From Sphingomonas palustris (GTDB taxonomy: Bacteria > Pseudomonadota > Alphaproteobacteria > Sphingomonadales > Sphingomonadaceae), in assembly GCA_026225215.1 (NCBI GenBank), contig JAMFSI010000031.1:19224-83223 (forward strand): a stretch of DNA of 64,000 nt, read 5' to 3'. The notes under the pieces were generated by a model. It did not search any database, had not been told where the DNA came from, and saw nothing but the letters and a program-made list of their open reading frames with translations. How positions within the stretch are numbered: position 1 is the stretch's first letter; every line of letters begins with the position of its first letter. Positions 26,008-33,936 of the stretch are shown in pieces. The translations under genes and the position numbers were made by a program.

Positions 26008-26205
26008 CTACTGGTTCTCGTAGACCTTCAACACCCGCTCGTTTTCAACTATTTTGCGCTCCAGATCCATAATCTGGGCTTCCGTGCCGTAACCGCTGTT
26101 TTGCATATCCGCCTTGGGCATCTTGTTGCTCTTCAGAGCAGCCAATAATCCCCTATCGCGCTGAAGTTGCGCCTTAATGACGACAGTAATGTCCGTGGCT
26201 GCCAT
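26008..26205 (-). CDS. Small protein of unknown function, coiled-coil-like
   Basis: A 65-residue protein starting at an ATG preceded by GGAGG ('MAATDITVVIKAQLQRDRGL'). Its C-terminal half ('AQIMDLERKIVENERVLKVY') has a heptad-like pattern and could form a short coiled coil. An in-frame upstream extension to 26316 is unlikely because the ribosome site lies inside it. I do not recognise the family. It is in the same AT-richer pocket as the 25688-25885 gene. Confidence 0.5.
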   Translation of the reverse strand: MAATDITVVIKAQLQRDRGLLAALKSNKMPKADMQNSGYGTEAQIMDLERKIVENERVLKVYENQ

Positions 26206-26563
26206 ACTGGCCTCCATACCGTATAATAGGCATACAGTATCAGCTCCTAAATAGCGATGGGGTATAAGATAAAATTGTAAAATGTTGTAGTGATGCTCAA
26301 CAACCTTCCGTTCCATGCGGAAAATCCGTTTGAAGAGCGAATTCCGTGCGGTGTCAGCACCGAATTTCCAAACGGACTCCGGGAGCTTGGGCCCAGCAGA
26401 AACTTAGTCCCAGAACTGCCGTTCCTGTTCGGCGCCGAGGCGATCTGGCGCCATCAATCGATAGAATGGCGCTCGCGTCCTTTACGGCAGCGTCCGACCT
26501 GCGGCATGCAGACGACAAGCTGAGCGACATTACGCTGCCAAAAGCCGTGCCTGGGAGACATTC
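26206..26563. promoter_or_regulatory. Upstream region of the catabolic operon with a long imperfect hairpin
   Basis: This 358-base gap separates a minus-strand small gene from the plus-strand operon starting at 26564. Inverted CCGTTTG (26326-26332) and CAAACGG (26369-26375) are extended on both sides into an imperfect stem from about 26318 to 26382, with GAATTC-like inner segments. The position, about 180 bases before the ATG, fits a leader, operator or attenuator. GGGAGA precedes the first gene. No sigma-70 promoter could be assigned with confidence. Confidence 0.4.
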
Positions 26564-27529
26564 ATGACCGACGCCGTTCGTCCATCGCCGGAGGAGATCG
26601 TCCTTTATGAAAAGGACATCAAAACCAAGATCGCGACGATCACGCTCAATCGCCCCGATGCGCTCAACGCGCCGACCATCGCGGCGCGGCTGCGGTTTGC
26701 CGATCTCGTCCATCGCGCCAATATCGATGACGACGTCAAGGTGCTGGTGATCAAGGGCGCCGGGCGCCATCTCGGCTCGGGTGCGGATTTGCCCGAGCAA
26801 TCGGAGATGCTCTCGCCTGACAGCAATGTGTCGCTGCTGAAGGAGTTCAAGATACCCGACGACGGCAGCGTCAAATATCCGCCCAATGGCAGCTTCCGCT
26901 ATCTCGCCGGGGTCACCAATCTTTACGCCAATAGCGATTACGGCTGTCGCAGCCTGCAGAATTTCAAGAAGATCAGCATCCTGGAATGCAAGGGCTATGT
27001 CTATGGCTGGCACTTCTACCTCGCCGCCGATGCCGACATCGTCGTGACCTCGGAAGAGGCGTTGTTCGGCCATGCTGCGTTTCGTTATGTCGGCTGGGGG
27101 CCGCGCTTGTGGCAATGGGCCGAGACCATGGGCATCCGCAAATTCGCCGAAATGCTGTTCACCGGACGGCCATTCACCGCCCAGGAAATGTACGACTGCA
27201 ACTTCGTCAATGTGGTGGTGCCGCGCGATCAGCTCGAGGCCGAAACCGCGAAATATGCCCATGCCTGCTCGATCACCCGGCCCAATGACGTAGTCTGTGT
27301 GCAGAAGACCTTCATGGAACTCTACAAGCAATATCGCGGCGAATATTTCGGCTCGGTGCTGACGGGATTCATCGAGGGCTCGCTGCCACTGATCACCAAT
27401 GACTCCGTCGACGACCTCACGCTGGGCGACGATACCTTCGAAAAGGGTCTGAACAACGCGGTGAAAGATAACGACATGCAATTCCCTGCCGACTGGCGGC
27501 TGAGCTACGGCGGGCGCAAAAAGGCCTGA
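26564..27529 (+). CDS. Crotonase-superfamily protein lacking the usual catalytic glutamates
   Basis: A 321-residue enoyl-CoA-hydratase/isomerase superfamily protein, longer than the normal 260. The N-terminus 'IATITLNRPDALNAPTIAAR' and the CoA-binding 'KGAGRHLGSGADLPE' are typical. The oxyanion-hole region reads 'CKGYVYGWHFYLAADADIVV' and 'ALFGHAAFRYVGWGPRLWQW', where classical hydratases have Glu in 'GGGxEL' and 'FGxPE'. Both Glu positions are replaced, so a hydratase reaction is doubtful; a ring-opening hydrolase, isomerase or decarboxylase activity is possible. It is the first gene of an operon with an AKR, a double CoA-transferase and a luciferase-like enzyme. A close paralogue is at 53825-54796. 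Confidence 0.85.
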   Translation: MTDAVRPSPEEIVLYEKDIKTKIATITLNRPDALNAPTIAARLRFADLVHRANIDDDVKVLVIKGAGRHLGSGADLPEQSEMLSPDSNVSLLKEFKIPDDGSVKYPPNGSFRYLAGVTNLYANSDYGCRSLQNFKKISILECKGYVYGWHFYLAADADIVVTSEEALFGHAAFRYVGWGPRLWQWAETMGIRKFAEMLFTGRPFTAQEMYDCNFVNVVVPRDQLEAETAKYAHACSITRPNDVVCVQKTFMELYKQYRGEYFGSVLTGFIEGSLPLITNDSVDDLTLGDDTFEKGLNNAVKDNDMQFPADWRLSYGGRKKA

Positions 27530-27533
27530 GGCG

Positions 27534-28568
27534 ATGGAATATGTGCGCCTCGGCGATACCGGGCTGATCGTTTCACGCCTGGCGTTCGGCGCCTTGACCT
27601 TCACGCTGGGCAACAAACGGCTCGGCGCCTTTGCCAAGGTCGGCGCCGATCTGGCCGATGAGTTGGTCGGCATCGCCCGCGACGCCGGGGTCAATTTCTT
27701 CGATACGGCCGATGTCTATGCCGGTGGTGAGTCCGAGAAGTTGCTGGGGCTTGCGCTTAAGCCGCATCGCCAGAAAGTGATCATCGCCAGCAAGGTCGGA
27801 AACCGGTTCAGTGGGCGCGAGTTGCTGAGCAACGGCCTGTCGCGCCGGCACATTCTCAATTCGGTGGACGCCAGCCTGAAACGGCTCGGAACCGATTATC
27901 TCGATCTTTATATTGCGCACAAGACCGACCCATTTACCCCGTTGGATGAGCAGCTTGAGGCCTTCGATGCGGTCGTGAAGGCAGGCAAGGTGCGCTATAT
28001 CGGTTATTCCAACTGGCCCGCCTGGGAAGCCGCGACGGCGATGGCGCTGCAGAAGGAACGCGGCCTCGCCCGTTTCAGCCATGGCCAGATGTATTATTCG
28101 CTGCTCGGCCGCGATGTCGAACGCGATACCGTGCCAATGCTGCAGCATCACGGTGCCGGGATGACGGTATGGAGTCCGCTTGCTTATGGCTTCCTTGCGG
28201 GCGGCTATACAAGCGAGGCGATGACGCAGGACGATAACCGCTTCGCCCATTTCGATTGGCTGAAATTCGACCGCGACCAAGGCTTCGCGCTGCTCGATGT
28301 GATGCGTGACATCGCTGCGGCGGCGGAGTGCAGCATGGCCCAGCTCGCTATTGCCTGGCTATTGCGCAAACCCGGCGTCAGCAGCGTGCTGGTCGGCGCG
28401 ACCAAGCCCGAACAATTGCGCGATAATCTCGGCACGGCGCAAGTCTCGCTGAGCGACGACATTGTGGCCCGCCTCGATGCCGCCACCGCCATCGCGCCGC
28501 TTTACCCAAGCTCCGACTGGGTGGAGATCGACGCTATCACCACGGCTGCTCTGGCCGCTGAATCATGA
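27534..28568 (+). CDS. Aldo/keto reductase
   Basis: A 344-residue NADPH-dependent aldo/keto reductase. The catalytic tetrad is visible: Asp in 'NFFDTADVYAGGESE', Tyr of 'DVYAG', Lys in 'VIIASKVGNRF', and His in 'LDLYIAHKTDP'. The C-terminal cofactor segment is 'VSSVLVGATKPEQLRDNL'. It follows the crotonase gene by 4 bases, and its stop overlaps the CoA-transferase start (ATGA), so the three are clearly co-transcribed. It probably reduces or oxidises a ketone or alcohol intermediate bearing CoA or its free acid; the exact substrate is unknown. Confidence 0.9.
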   Translation: MEYVRLGDTGLIVSRLAFGALTFTLGNKRLGAFAKVGADLADELVGIARDAGVNFFDTADVYAGGESEKLLGLALKPHRQKVIIASKVGNRFSGRELLSNGLSRRHILNSVDASLKRLGTDYLDLYIAHKTDPFTPLDEQLEAFDAVVKAGKVRYIGYSNWPAWEAATAMALQKERGLARFSHGQMYYSLLGRDVERDTVPMLQHHGAGMTVWSPLAYGFLAGGYTSEAMTQDDNRFAHFDWLKFDRDQGFALLDVMRDIAAAAECSMAQLAIAWLLRKPGVSSVLVGATKPEQLRDNLGTAQVSLSDDIVARLDAATAIAPLYPSSDWVEIDAITTAALAAES

Positions 28569-31039
28569 GTACAGACACGCCTGGCGCGCTGGCCGGTATC
28601 CTCATCATCGAAACCGCCGAACGTCCGGCGGGTGAATATACCGCGCGACTGCTCGCCGATTTCGGTGCGCAGGTGATCAAGGTCGAGCGGCCCGGTGGCA
28701 GCCGCACCCGCACCATGGGGCCCTTTGCTCAAGGCCAGAGCACGCTGTTTGCCTATCTCAATACCAATAAGCGCACGATCGTACTCGATCTCGCCAAGCC
28801 GGAAGATCGTGCCGCCCTCGATCACATGCTGGCCAGCGCCCATGCCCTGATCGACGATCACGGGGATGCCTGGACCGAAGCGCATGGCCTCGCACCCGCC
28901 GCCATCGCCGCCGCGCATCCGCATCTGGTCCATTGCCTTATAACCCCGTTCGGCCAAGGTGCTCCGCGCGAATGGCAGAATGCCCAGCCGATCAACGTCA
29001 TGAATGCCGGCGGCTGGGCCTGGCATTCGCCCAGCGAGGCCAGCCCGGACATGCCGCCGCTGAAAGGCGCAGGCCGGTTCATGCCCGATTACGACGCCGG
29101 GCTCGATGCTGCGCTGGCCACCCTCGCCTCGCTGCACCGCCAGCGCCATCGCGGTGCAGGCCAATTCATCGACATCTCCGAGCAACAGGTCCAGATCAAC
29201 CGCGTCGATTGCGTGCTCGATCGCATGCTCGCCGGCGAGGAGGAACCGAACCACGAACGCACCCGCTATGATATGGGCGGCCCGGCGACCTCGTTCGCCG
29301 CCAAGGACGGCTACATCTATCTGTTCATGACCACCAAGGCGCATTGGCTGGGGCTATGCAAATTGATGGGCGATCCCGAATGGGCTCGTGCCTTTCCCGA
29401 GGATTGGCTGGAGTTCCATTGTACGCGCGACCGCGTGCTCGATTTCCGCGCGAAATTTGCAGCCTGGTCCGTCGGGCAAGACAAGCACGCTATCGCCGAA
29501 GCCGGACAAAAGCTGGGCGTGGCCATCGTCCCGGTCAATTCCGCCGCCGATCTGCCGCATAATGAACAATTCATCCATCGCGGCTTCTTCCAGACCTTAC
29601 CCGAAGCCGGCTTCGGCGAGGCGCCCTGGCCTACGGTCCCGTACAAACTCAGCGCCACCCCGGTCCGCCTGACCTCCCCGCCGCCCACGCTGAGCTCATT
29701 CGATCCTCCCCCGCTGGGGGAGGTGGCAGTCGCACTTGCGACTGACGGAGGGGGCGCCACCCCGATCCACACCCCCTCCCCGGCCCTGCGGGCGGCACCT
29801 CCCCCAGCGGGGGAGGGTTTCAGGCGCCACCCTGCGAAGACCGATCGCGGTGGCCCACTCGCGGGCGTGCGCGTGCTTGAGCTGACCAAGGTATGGGCAG
29901 GCCCTTATACCGGCAAGCTGCTGGCGCACCTCGGCGCCGAAGTGATCAAGCTGGAAAGCCGCACGAACCTCGATGAAATGCGCGCCTATGGCGGCGTCGA
30001 TATCGATTCTGCCCCCTATTTCCTCGCCATCAATCAGGAAATCCTCTCGGCCCAGGTCAATATGAAGACGCCCGAGGGTATCGATCTGGTGCGCCAATTG
30101 GTGGCGCAAAGCGATATCGTCATCGATAATATCCGCCCCGGCGCGATGGCCCGCGCGGGGCTGGGCTATGAGCAACTCAAGGCAATTAAACCCGACATCA
30201 TCCAGGTGTCGATCAAGATGTGGGGAGAGGATGGCCCGCTGGGTTATCAGACCGGCTATGCGCCGTGCTTCGCTGCGCTCTCGGGCCTCTACTATCTGGT
30301 CGGATATGAAGGCGAGACGCCGCGTGGCATGAACATCCGTTATGGCGATTCCACCGCCGGGGCTTGTGCCGCGCTCGCCGCGATCGCCGCGCTGCACCAC
30401 CGCGACGCCACCGGCGAGGGCCAGTTCATCGATGTGTCGGCGGTGGAGGCGCTGTCGAGCATGGCCGGTGACAGCTTGCTCGCCTATGCCCTGACCGGTG
30501 CGGTGCCGCAATCGGATGGCAATGCCCATCCCGAGATGGCCCCACATGGCGCCTATCCTTGCCATGAAGCGGAATGGATCAGCATCGCGGTGACCGATGA
30601 CGCGGAATGGCGGGGGCTGTGTATGGTGCTGTCGGCGCCCGCATTGGCCACCGATCCGCGCTTCGCGACGCTGGCCGCGCGGCTTGCCAACCGCCATGCC
30701 TTGGATGAAGTGCTGGGTGCCCTCACCCGGTCGCACGGCTCGGCGGAATTGGCCGAACGCTTGCGTGCTGCGGGCATCGCTGCATTCCGCAGCGCCAGTT
30801 CGCTCGATCTGGCGTCGGATGGCTATCTCTGGGAGCGTGGCGGTTATCGCATGGTGTCGGATCACCGGCACGGCTCGCGCCCGATCATCGGCCCGAGTTG
30901 GCGGATGACCCCCGATGAAGCCGCAATCGAGACCGGCGCCCCGCTGCTGGGCGAGCATAACGATTACGTCTATCGCGATATTCTCGGCCTGTCGGCGGAG
31001 CGCCTCGACGAATTGATCGCCGGGAAGATTGTCGATTAA
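28565..31039 (+). CDS. Fused double CaiB/BaiF-type CoA-transferase
   Basis: An 824-residue protein made of two family III CoA-transferase domains (residues about 1-375 and 425-824) joined by a Pro/Gly/Ala-rich linker (about 379-419). Each domain shows the family start ('ETAERPAGEYTARLLADFGA' and 'LELTKVWAGPYTGKLLAHLG') and a CoA-binding 'VIKVE'/'VIKLE'. At the position of the catalytic Asp, domain 1 has Gln ('IDISEQQV') and domain 2 Glu ('IDVSAVEA'). Single-domain relatives move CoA between acids, so a fused dimer is plausible. The linker DNA is a GC-rich inverted repeat (see 29704-29824). It overlaps the AKR stop by 4 bases. Confidence 0.88.
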   Translation: MSTDTPGALAGILIIETAERPAGEYTARLLADFGAQVIKVERPGGSRTRTMGPFAQGQSTLFAYLNTNKRTIVLDLAKPEDRAALDHMLASAHALIDDHGDAWTEAHGLAPAAIAAAHPHLVHCLITPFGQGAPREWQNAQPINVMNAGGWAWHSPSEASPDMPPLKGAGRFMPDYDAGLDAALATLASLHRQRHRGAGQFIDISEQQVQINRVDCVLDRMLAGEEEPNHERTRYDMGGPATSFAAKDGYIYLFMTTKAHWLGLCKLMGDPEWARAFPEDWLEFHCTRDRVLDFRAKFAAWSVGQDKHAIAEAGQKLGVAIVPVNSAADLPHNEQFIHRGFFQTLPEAGFGEAPWPTVPYKLSATPVRLTSPPPTLSSFDPPPLGEVAVALATDGGGATPIHTPSPALRAAPPPAGEGFRRHPAKTDRGGPLAGVRVLELTKVWAGPYTGKLLAHLGAEVIKLESRTNLDEMRAYGGVDIDSAPYFLAINQEILSAQVNMKTPEGIDLVRQLVAQSDIVIDNIRPGAMARAGLGYEQLKAIKPDIIQVSIKMWGEDGPLGYQTGYAPCFAALSGLYYLVGYEGETPRGMNIRYGDSTAGACAALAAIAALHHRDATGEGQFIDVSAVEALSSMAGDSLLAYALTGAVPQSDGNAHPEMAPHGAYPCHEAEWISIAVTDDAEWRGLCMVLSAPALATDPRFATLAARLANRHALDEVLGALTRSHGSAELAERLRAAGIAAFRSASSLDLASDGYLWERGGYRMVSDHRHGSRPIIGPSWRMTPDEAAIETGAPLLGEHNDYVYRDILGLSAERLDELIAGKIVD
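29704..29824. repeat. GC-rich inverted repeat inside a coding gene
   Basis: The linker of the double CoA-transferase is encoded by CCTCCCCCGCTGGGGGAGG near 29705, a mirrored inner pair TCGCACTTGCGA, and CCTCCCCCAGCGGGGGAGG near 29800-29820. The composition and inverted layout look like the intergenic palindromic elements of this genome, not like protein-coding sequence. Confidence 0.75.
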
Positions 31040-31103
31040 GATAAATCGAGGCAGATTACCCGACACGAGCCCGAACCGGGCCGCTGACTTGGGGGATGCC
31101 GCC

Positions 31104-32024
31104 GTGAAATTGTCGTTTTCGATGCCTAACATGGTCCGCCTGAAAGCGATGGGTCAGCCCTGGGAGCGCGATGTCACTGGCGCCGATCAGCAGCGACTGG
31201 CGCGCTGGGCGGAAAAGCTGGGTTTCGAGATGATCTCGGTGCCCGAGCATCACATCATCCCGCGCAATCATGTGGAGCTGTCCGGCGCGCATTATTTCGC
31301 CGCTTATCCCGGCATGGCCTTCTTCGCCGGCGCCACCAGCACCATTCGCGTCAATAGCTGCATCGCCATCCTGCCGGTGCAGCATCCGATCATCACCGCC
31401 AAGGCGCTGGCCACGATCGACTGGATGAGCGGCGGCCGCGTCACCATCACCTTCGCTGTGGGCTGGCTCAAGGAGGAATTCGATCTGCTGGGCGTGCCGT
31501 TTCATGAACGCGGCGCGCGGGCCGAGGAATATATCCAGGCGATTATCGCGCTATGGACTCAGGAGACCCCCGAATTCGAGGGCAAATATGTTTCGTTCCG
31601 CGATGTCGCTTTCGAGCCCAAGCCGGTCCAGCGTCCGCATTTGCCGGTCTGGTTCGGCGGCGATGCCGATGCCGTGCTGAAGCGCGTCGGGCGCTACGCC
31701 TCCGGCTGGTGGCCGTTCCTGACCAAGCCGGAGAATATCCCGGCCCGCATCGATTTCATCAAATCGCAGCCCGATTACAATGGCCAGCTCGAGCATGTAT
31801 TCTACGGTCTTGCCACCGGGCGCGTGGGCGAAGGCCATGTCGTGCTGGATGATCCGGATGCGCGTCCGGGGATGACTGCGCAGGAAATCATCGATCGGCT
31901 AGGGTGGTTCAAGTCGCTCGGGGTGACGATGAGCGGCCTGCCGATCCCACCGCTGGCCAGCGCCGAGGCCTATTTCGATTACACGCAATGGGTCGCGGAA
32001 GAGATCATGCCCGCGATTGCGTGA
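31104..32024 (+). CDS. Luciferase-like (LLM class) oxidoreductase, TIGR03619-type
   Basis: A 306-residue TIM-barrel flavin or deazaflavin oxidoreductase. Family signs are 'ARWAEKLGFEMISVPEHHII', 'VNSCIAILPVQHPIITAKAL', 'LDWMSGGR'-like 'IDWMSGGRVTITFAVGWLKE' and 'PVWFGGDADAVLKRVGRY'. The GTG at 31104 follows GGGGGATG and is preferred over the longer reading from 31029 that overlaps the previous gene. Many relatives use F420, which sphingomonads are not known to make, so FMNH2 is a realistic alternative. It is the fourth gene of the operon with crotonase, AKR and CoA-transferase. Confidence 0.85.
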   Translation: MKLSFSMPNMVRLKAMGQPWERDVTGADQQRLARWAEKLGFEMISVPEHHIIPRNHVELSGAHYFAAYPGMAFFAGATSTIRVNSCIAILPVQHPIITAKALATIDWMSGGRVTITFAVGWLKEEFDLLGVPFHERGARAEEYIQAIIALWTQETPEFEGKYVSFRDVAFEPKPVQRPHLPVWFGGDADAVLKRVGRYASGWWPFLTKPENIPARIDFIKSQPDYNGQLEHVFYGLATGRVGEGHVVLDDPDARPGMTAQEIIDRLGWFKSLGVTMSGLPIPPLASAEAYFDYTQWVAEEIMPAIA

Positions 32025-32050
32025 CTCCATCCCTCGCCTCAACCCCGCCT

Positions 32051-32133
32051 ATGCTAAGCTTGTCGAAGCACTGCATTTCTAATTAACTTATTAAAAATAA
32101 AGTAAATTCTTTGACAAGCTCAGGACAAACGGG
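32051..32133. repeat. Second copy of the CTGAGCTTGTCGAAG-type inverted repeat
   Basis: Degenerate arms at 32054-32074 and 32107-32133 share the AAGCTTGTCGAAG / TTGACAAGCTCAGGAC core of the 22028 element and flank an AT-rich spacer. It lies between the luciferase-like gene and the alpha/beta hydrolase on the same strand, so it might reduce read-through between them. Confidence 0.75.
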
Positions 32134-32151
32134 AAAGAGGACGTAGAAAAC

Positions 32152-32865
32152 ATGGCAATTTTCGTGCTGGTCCACGGCGGCGGCCACGGCGGCTGGTGTT
32201 ATCAAAAATTGGCGCGCTTGCTGCGCGCCGCCGGCCACGAGGTTCATACCCCGACGCTGACCGGGCTCGGCGATCGCCGCCACCTGCTCGCCCCCGGCAT
32301 CGATCTCGACAGCCATATCGACGATGTCGTCAGCCTGCTGTTCCATGAGGATCTGCGCGACGTCTATATCGCCGGCCATTCCTATGGCGGCATGGTCATC
32401 ACCGGGGTCGCCGATCGGGCGCTCGACCGGGTCAAACATTTGATCTTCCTCGATGCGGCGCACCCGCGCGACGGTGAAGCGCTATCGACGATCGCGGCCG
32501 CGCAGATGGGCATGGCCAGCACTTTTCTGACCGAGGTAAACGGCGTCGAATGCTATCATTTGCCGGAAGACAGGGCCGCACACGCTTACGGCGTCAGCGA
32601 TCCCGAGGTGGTGGCCTGGATGAAACCGCGCCTGGCGCCGCACCCCTGGGCCTGCATGACCCAGCCGCTGCGCCTGGACCACGAGGACCAAGTCATGGCG
32701 CTCCCGCGCACCTCGATCAATTGCACGCCGACACTGGCGGTTCGTCCGAAGGAATATCTCCATCGCACCTTCGAAGCCGATCATCTGTTCGAGATCGATA
32801 CCGGGCATGATCTGATGATCAGCGAACCGGAGAAGGTGGCGGAGATGCTGCTGAGTATCGTTTGA
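32152..32865 (+). CDS. Alpha/beta hydrolase (salicylate-esterase/EstC-like)
   Basis: A 237-residue alpha/beta hydrolase. The oxyanion region is 'VLVHGGGHGGWCYQKLARLL', the nucleophile elbow is 'IAGHSYGGMVITG' (Ser about 83), and the catalytic His is in 'EIDTGHDLMISEP' (about 223). The short lid and the 'HGGGHGGW' motif place it with plant-type hydroxynitrile lyase/methylesterase and bacterial EstC relatives. It is the last plus-strand gene of the block but is separated from the operon by an inverted repeat. It may open an ester or lactone; substrate unknown. Confidence 0.87.
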   Translation: MAIFVLVHGGGHGGWCYQKLARLLRAAGHEVHTPTLTGLGDRRHLLAPGIDLDSHIDDVVSLLFHEDLRDVYIAGHSYGGMVITGVADRALDRVKHLIFLDAAHPRDGEALSTIAAAQMGMASTFLTEVNGVECYHLPEDRAAHAYGVSDPEVVAWMKPRLAPHPWACMTQPLRLDHEDQVMALPRTSINCTPTLAVRPKEYLHRTFEADHLFEIDTGHDLMISEPEKVAEMLLSIV

Positions 32866-32876
32866 AGACGCCCCTT

Positions 32877-33010
32877 CTCCCCGCCCGCTTGCGAGAGGGG
32901 GTGCTCAGAGGCACGTGACTCTGAGCACGGATAGGCATTCAACGCGCAGATTCTAGACGATTTAAGCAAGAAAGTGCCCACCCCTAACCCCTCCCGCAAG
33001 CGGGCGGGGA
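32877..33010. repeat. GC-rich inverted repeat, CCCGCTTGCGGGAGGGG family
   Basis: Left arm near 32878-32901 and right arm near 32977-33010 are inverted copies of an element with core CCCCTCCCGCAAGCGGG plus GCCCACCCCTAA. Each arm is itself a short hairpin. The element separates convergent genes (hydrolase + and acyl-CoA dehydrogenase -). Related copies are at 36918, 41153, 57137 and 62632. Confidence 0.85.
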
Positions 33011-33021
33011 ACAGGTCGCCG

Positions 33022-33936
33022 CTACCCCCAGATCGCTTCCGCCGCCGCCAATGCCTGTTCTCCACGTCCCCCCAATTCCGAGGTCAGCGCTTTCAGGCGA
33101 TAGGTCCACAAATGCAATGGATGCTCCAGGGTCATCCCCATCGCGCCGAGGAACTGGTGAAAATCATACGTCACCCGCTTCGCCGCCTCCTGAGCGTGGA
33201 GCGCGGCCAGCGCGGCATCGCCGGCATCGCCCGATGACGCCGCTTTCAAAGCCAGCCAATAGACACCATTGGTCAGCACTTGCGCCTCGGCCATGCGATG
33301 ACGCAACGCCTGGAATGTCGCCAGTGGGCGGCCAAACTGCTTGCGCTCGGAAATATAAGTGACCGTGCTGGCCAGAGCCCCAGCCAGCAGGCCCGCTGCC
33401 TCAGCGGCCAGCCCCACTCGCCACGCCGCGCGCACGACATCGGCGCTGACATCATGGCTGCGCATTTCGCTCGGAAGCACGGTCAGGTAAGCCATCGGAT
33501 AAGCAAACAACACTTCGTCGCCGGCATTGCGGATATGCTCGGCGCCTGCCGTAAAGCTGCGCACACCGCCGTCGCCGACCACGACCACCGTCGCGCCGGG
33601 TTTGAGGAAGCGCAGCGGCGCCCGCCAACTGCCTTCCTCGATCAGGCACAAGGGACGCGGCAATTCCGGATCGAGCAAAGGCCGGACCAATGCCGTCGCC
33701 GCCGCTTCCAGCGCGAAAGGCAGTCGGGCCAGGCGCTCGACCACCAAGACCGCCGTCGCTGCACCCAGTTCCATCGCCATGACGTCGAGGAAGCCATTCT
33801 CGGCCAGTTCGGCGTCGAGCGCATCACTGACCAGCGCAAAGCCGGTATCGTGCAGCGGCACGGCAGCATAAGGCTTGGCCAGGCTGTCGATGGCGTCGAG
33901 AATCTGACGCTGGTCTTCGCTGATTGCCAAATCCAT
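33022..33936 (-). CDS. Acyl-CoA dehydrogenase, small subunit-type
   Basis: A 304-residue divergent acyl-CoA dehydrogenase. Alignable parts are the N-terminal helices ('EDQRQILDAIDSLAKPYA'), a reduced middle domain, and the C-terminal bundle with 'RVGLAAEAAGLLAGALASTV' and 'ERKQFGRPLATFQALRHRMA'. It is shorter than a normal 380-residue subunit. Its start shares one base with the stop of the full-length dehydrogenase upstream (33936), so the two are coupled. Such large/small pairs form alpha-beta heteromers in steroid side-chain oxidation (FadE/ChsE type), where each subunit contributes part of the FAD site. A similar role is inferred. Confidence 0.85.
   Translation of the reverse strand: MDLAISEDQRQILDAIDSLAKPYAAVPLHDTGFALVSDALDAELAENGFLDVMAMELGAATAVLVVERLARLPFALEAAATALVRPLLDPELPRPLCLIEEGSWRAPLRFLKPGATVVVVGDGGVRSFTAGAEHIRNAGDEVLFAYPMAYLTVLPSEMRSHDVSADVVRAAWRVGLAAEAAGLLAGALASTVTYISERKQFGRPLATFQALRHRMAEAQVLTNGVYWLALKAASSGDAGDAALAALHAQEAAKRVTYDFHQFLGAMGMTLEHPLHLWTYRLKALTSELGGRGEQALAAAEAIWG

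Noticed and set aside
29696..31132. 478-residue minus-strand ORF over the second CoA-transferase half
   Set aside because: It is a shadow in GC-rich DNA; the plus strand encodes conserved CaiB-type motifs and an operon with overlapping starts.
32877..33010. GC-rich repeats as transposon ends
   Set aside because: Arms are within 100-150 bases of each other with no gene between and no target-site duplication visible; a REP-like element is a better fit.
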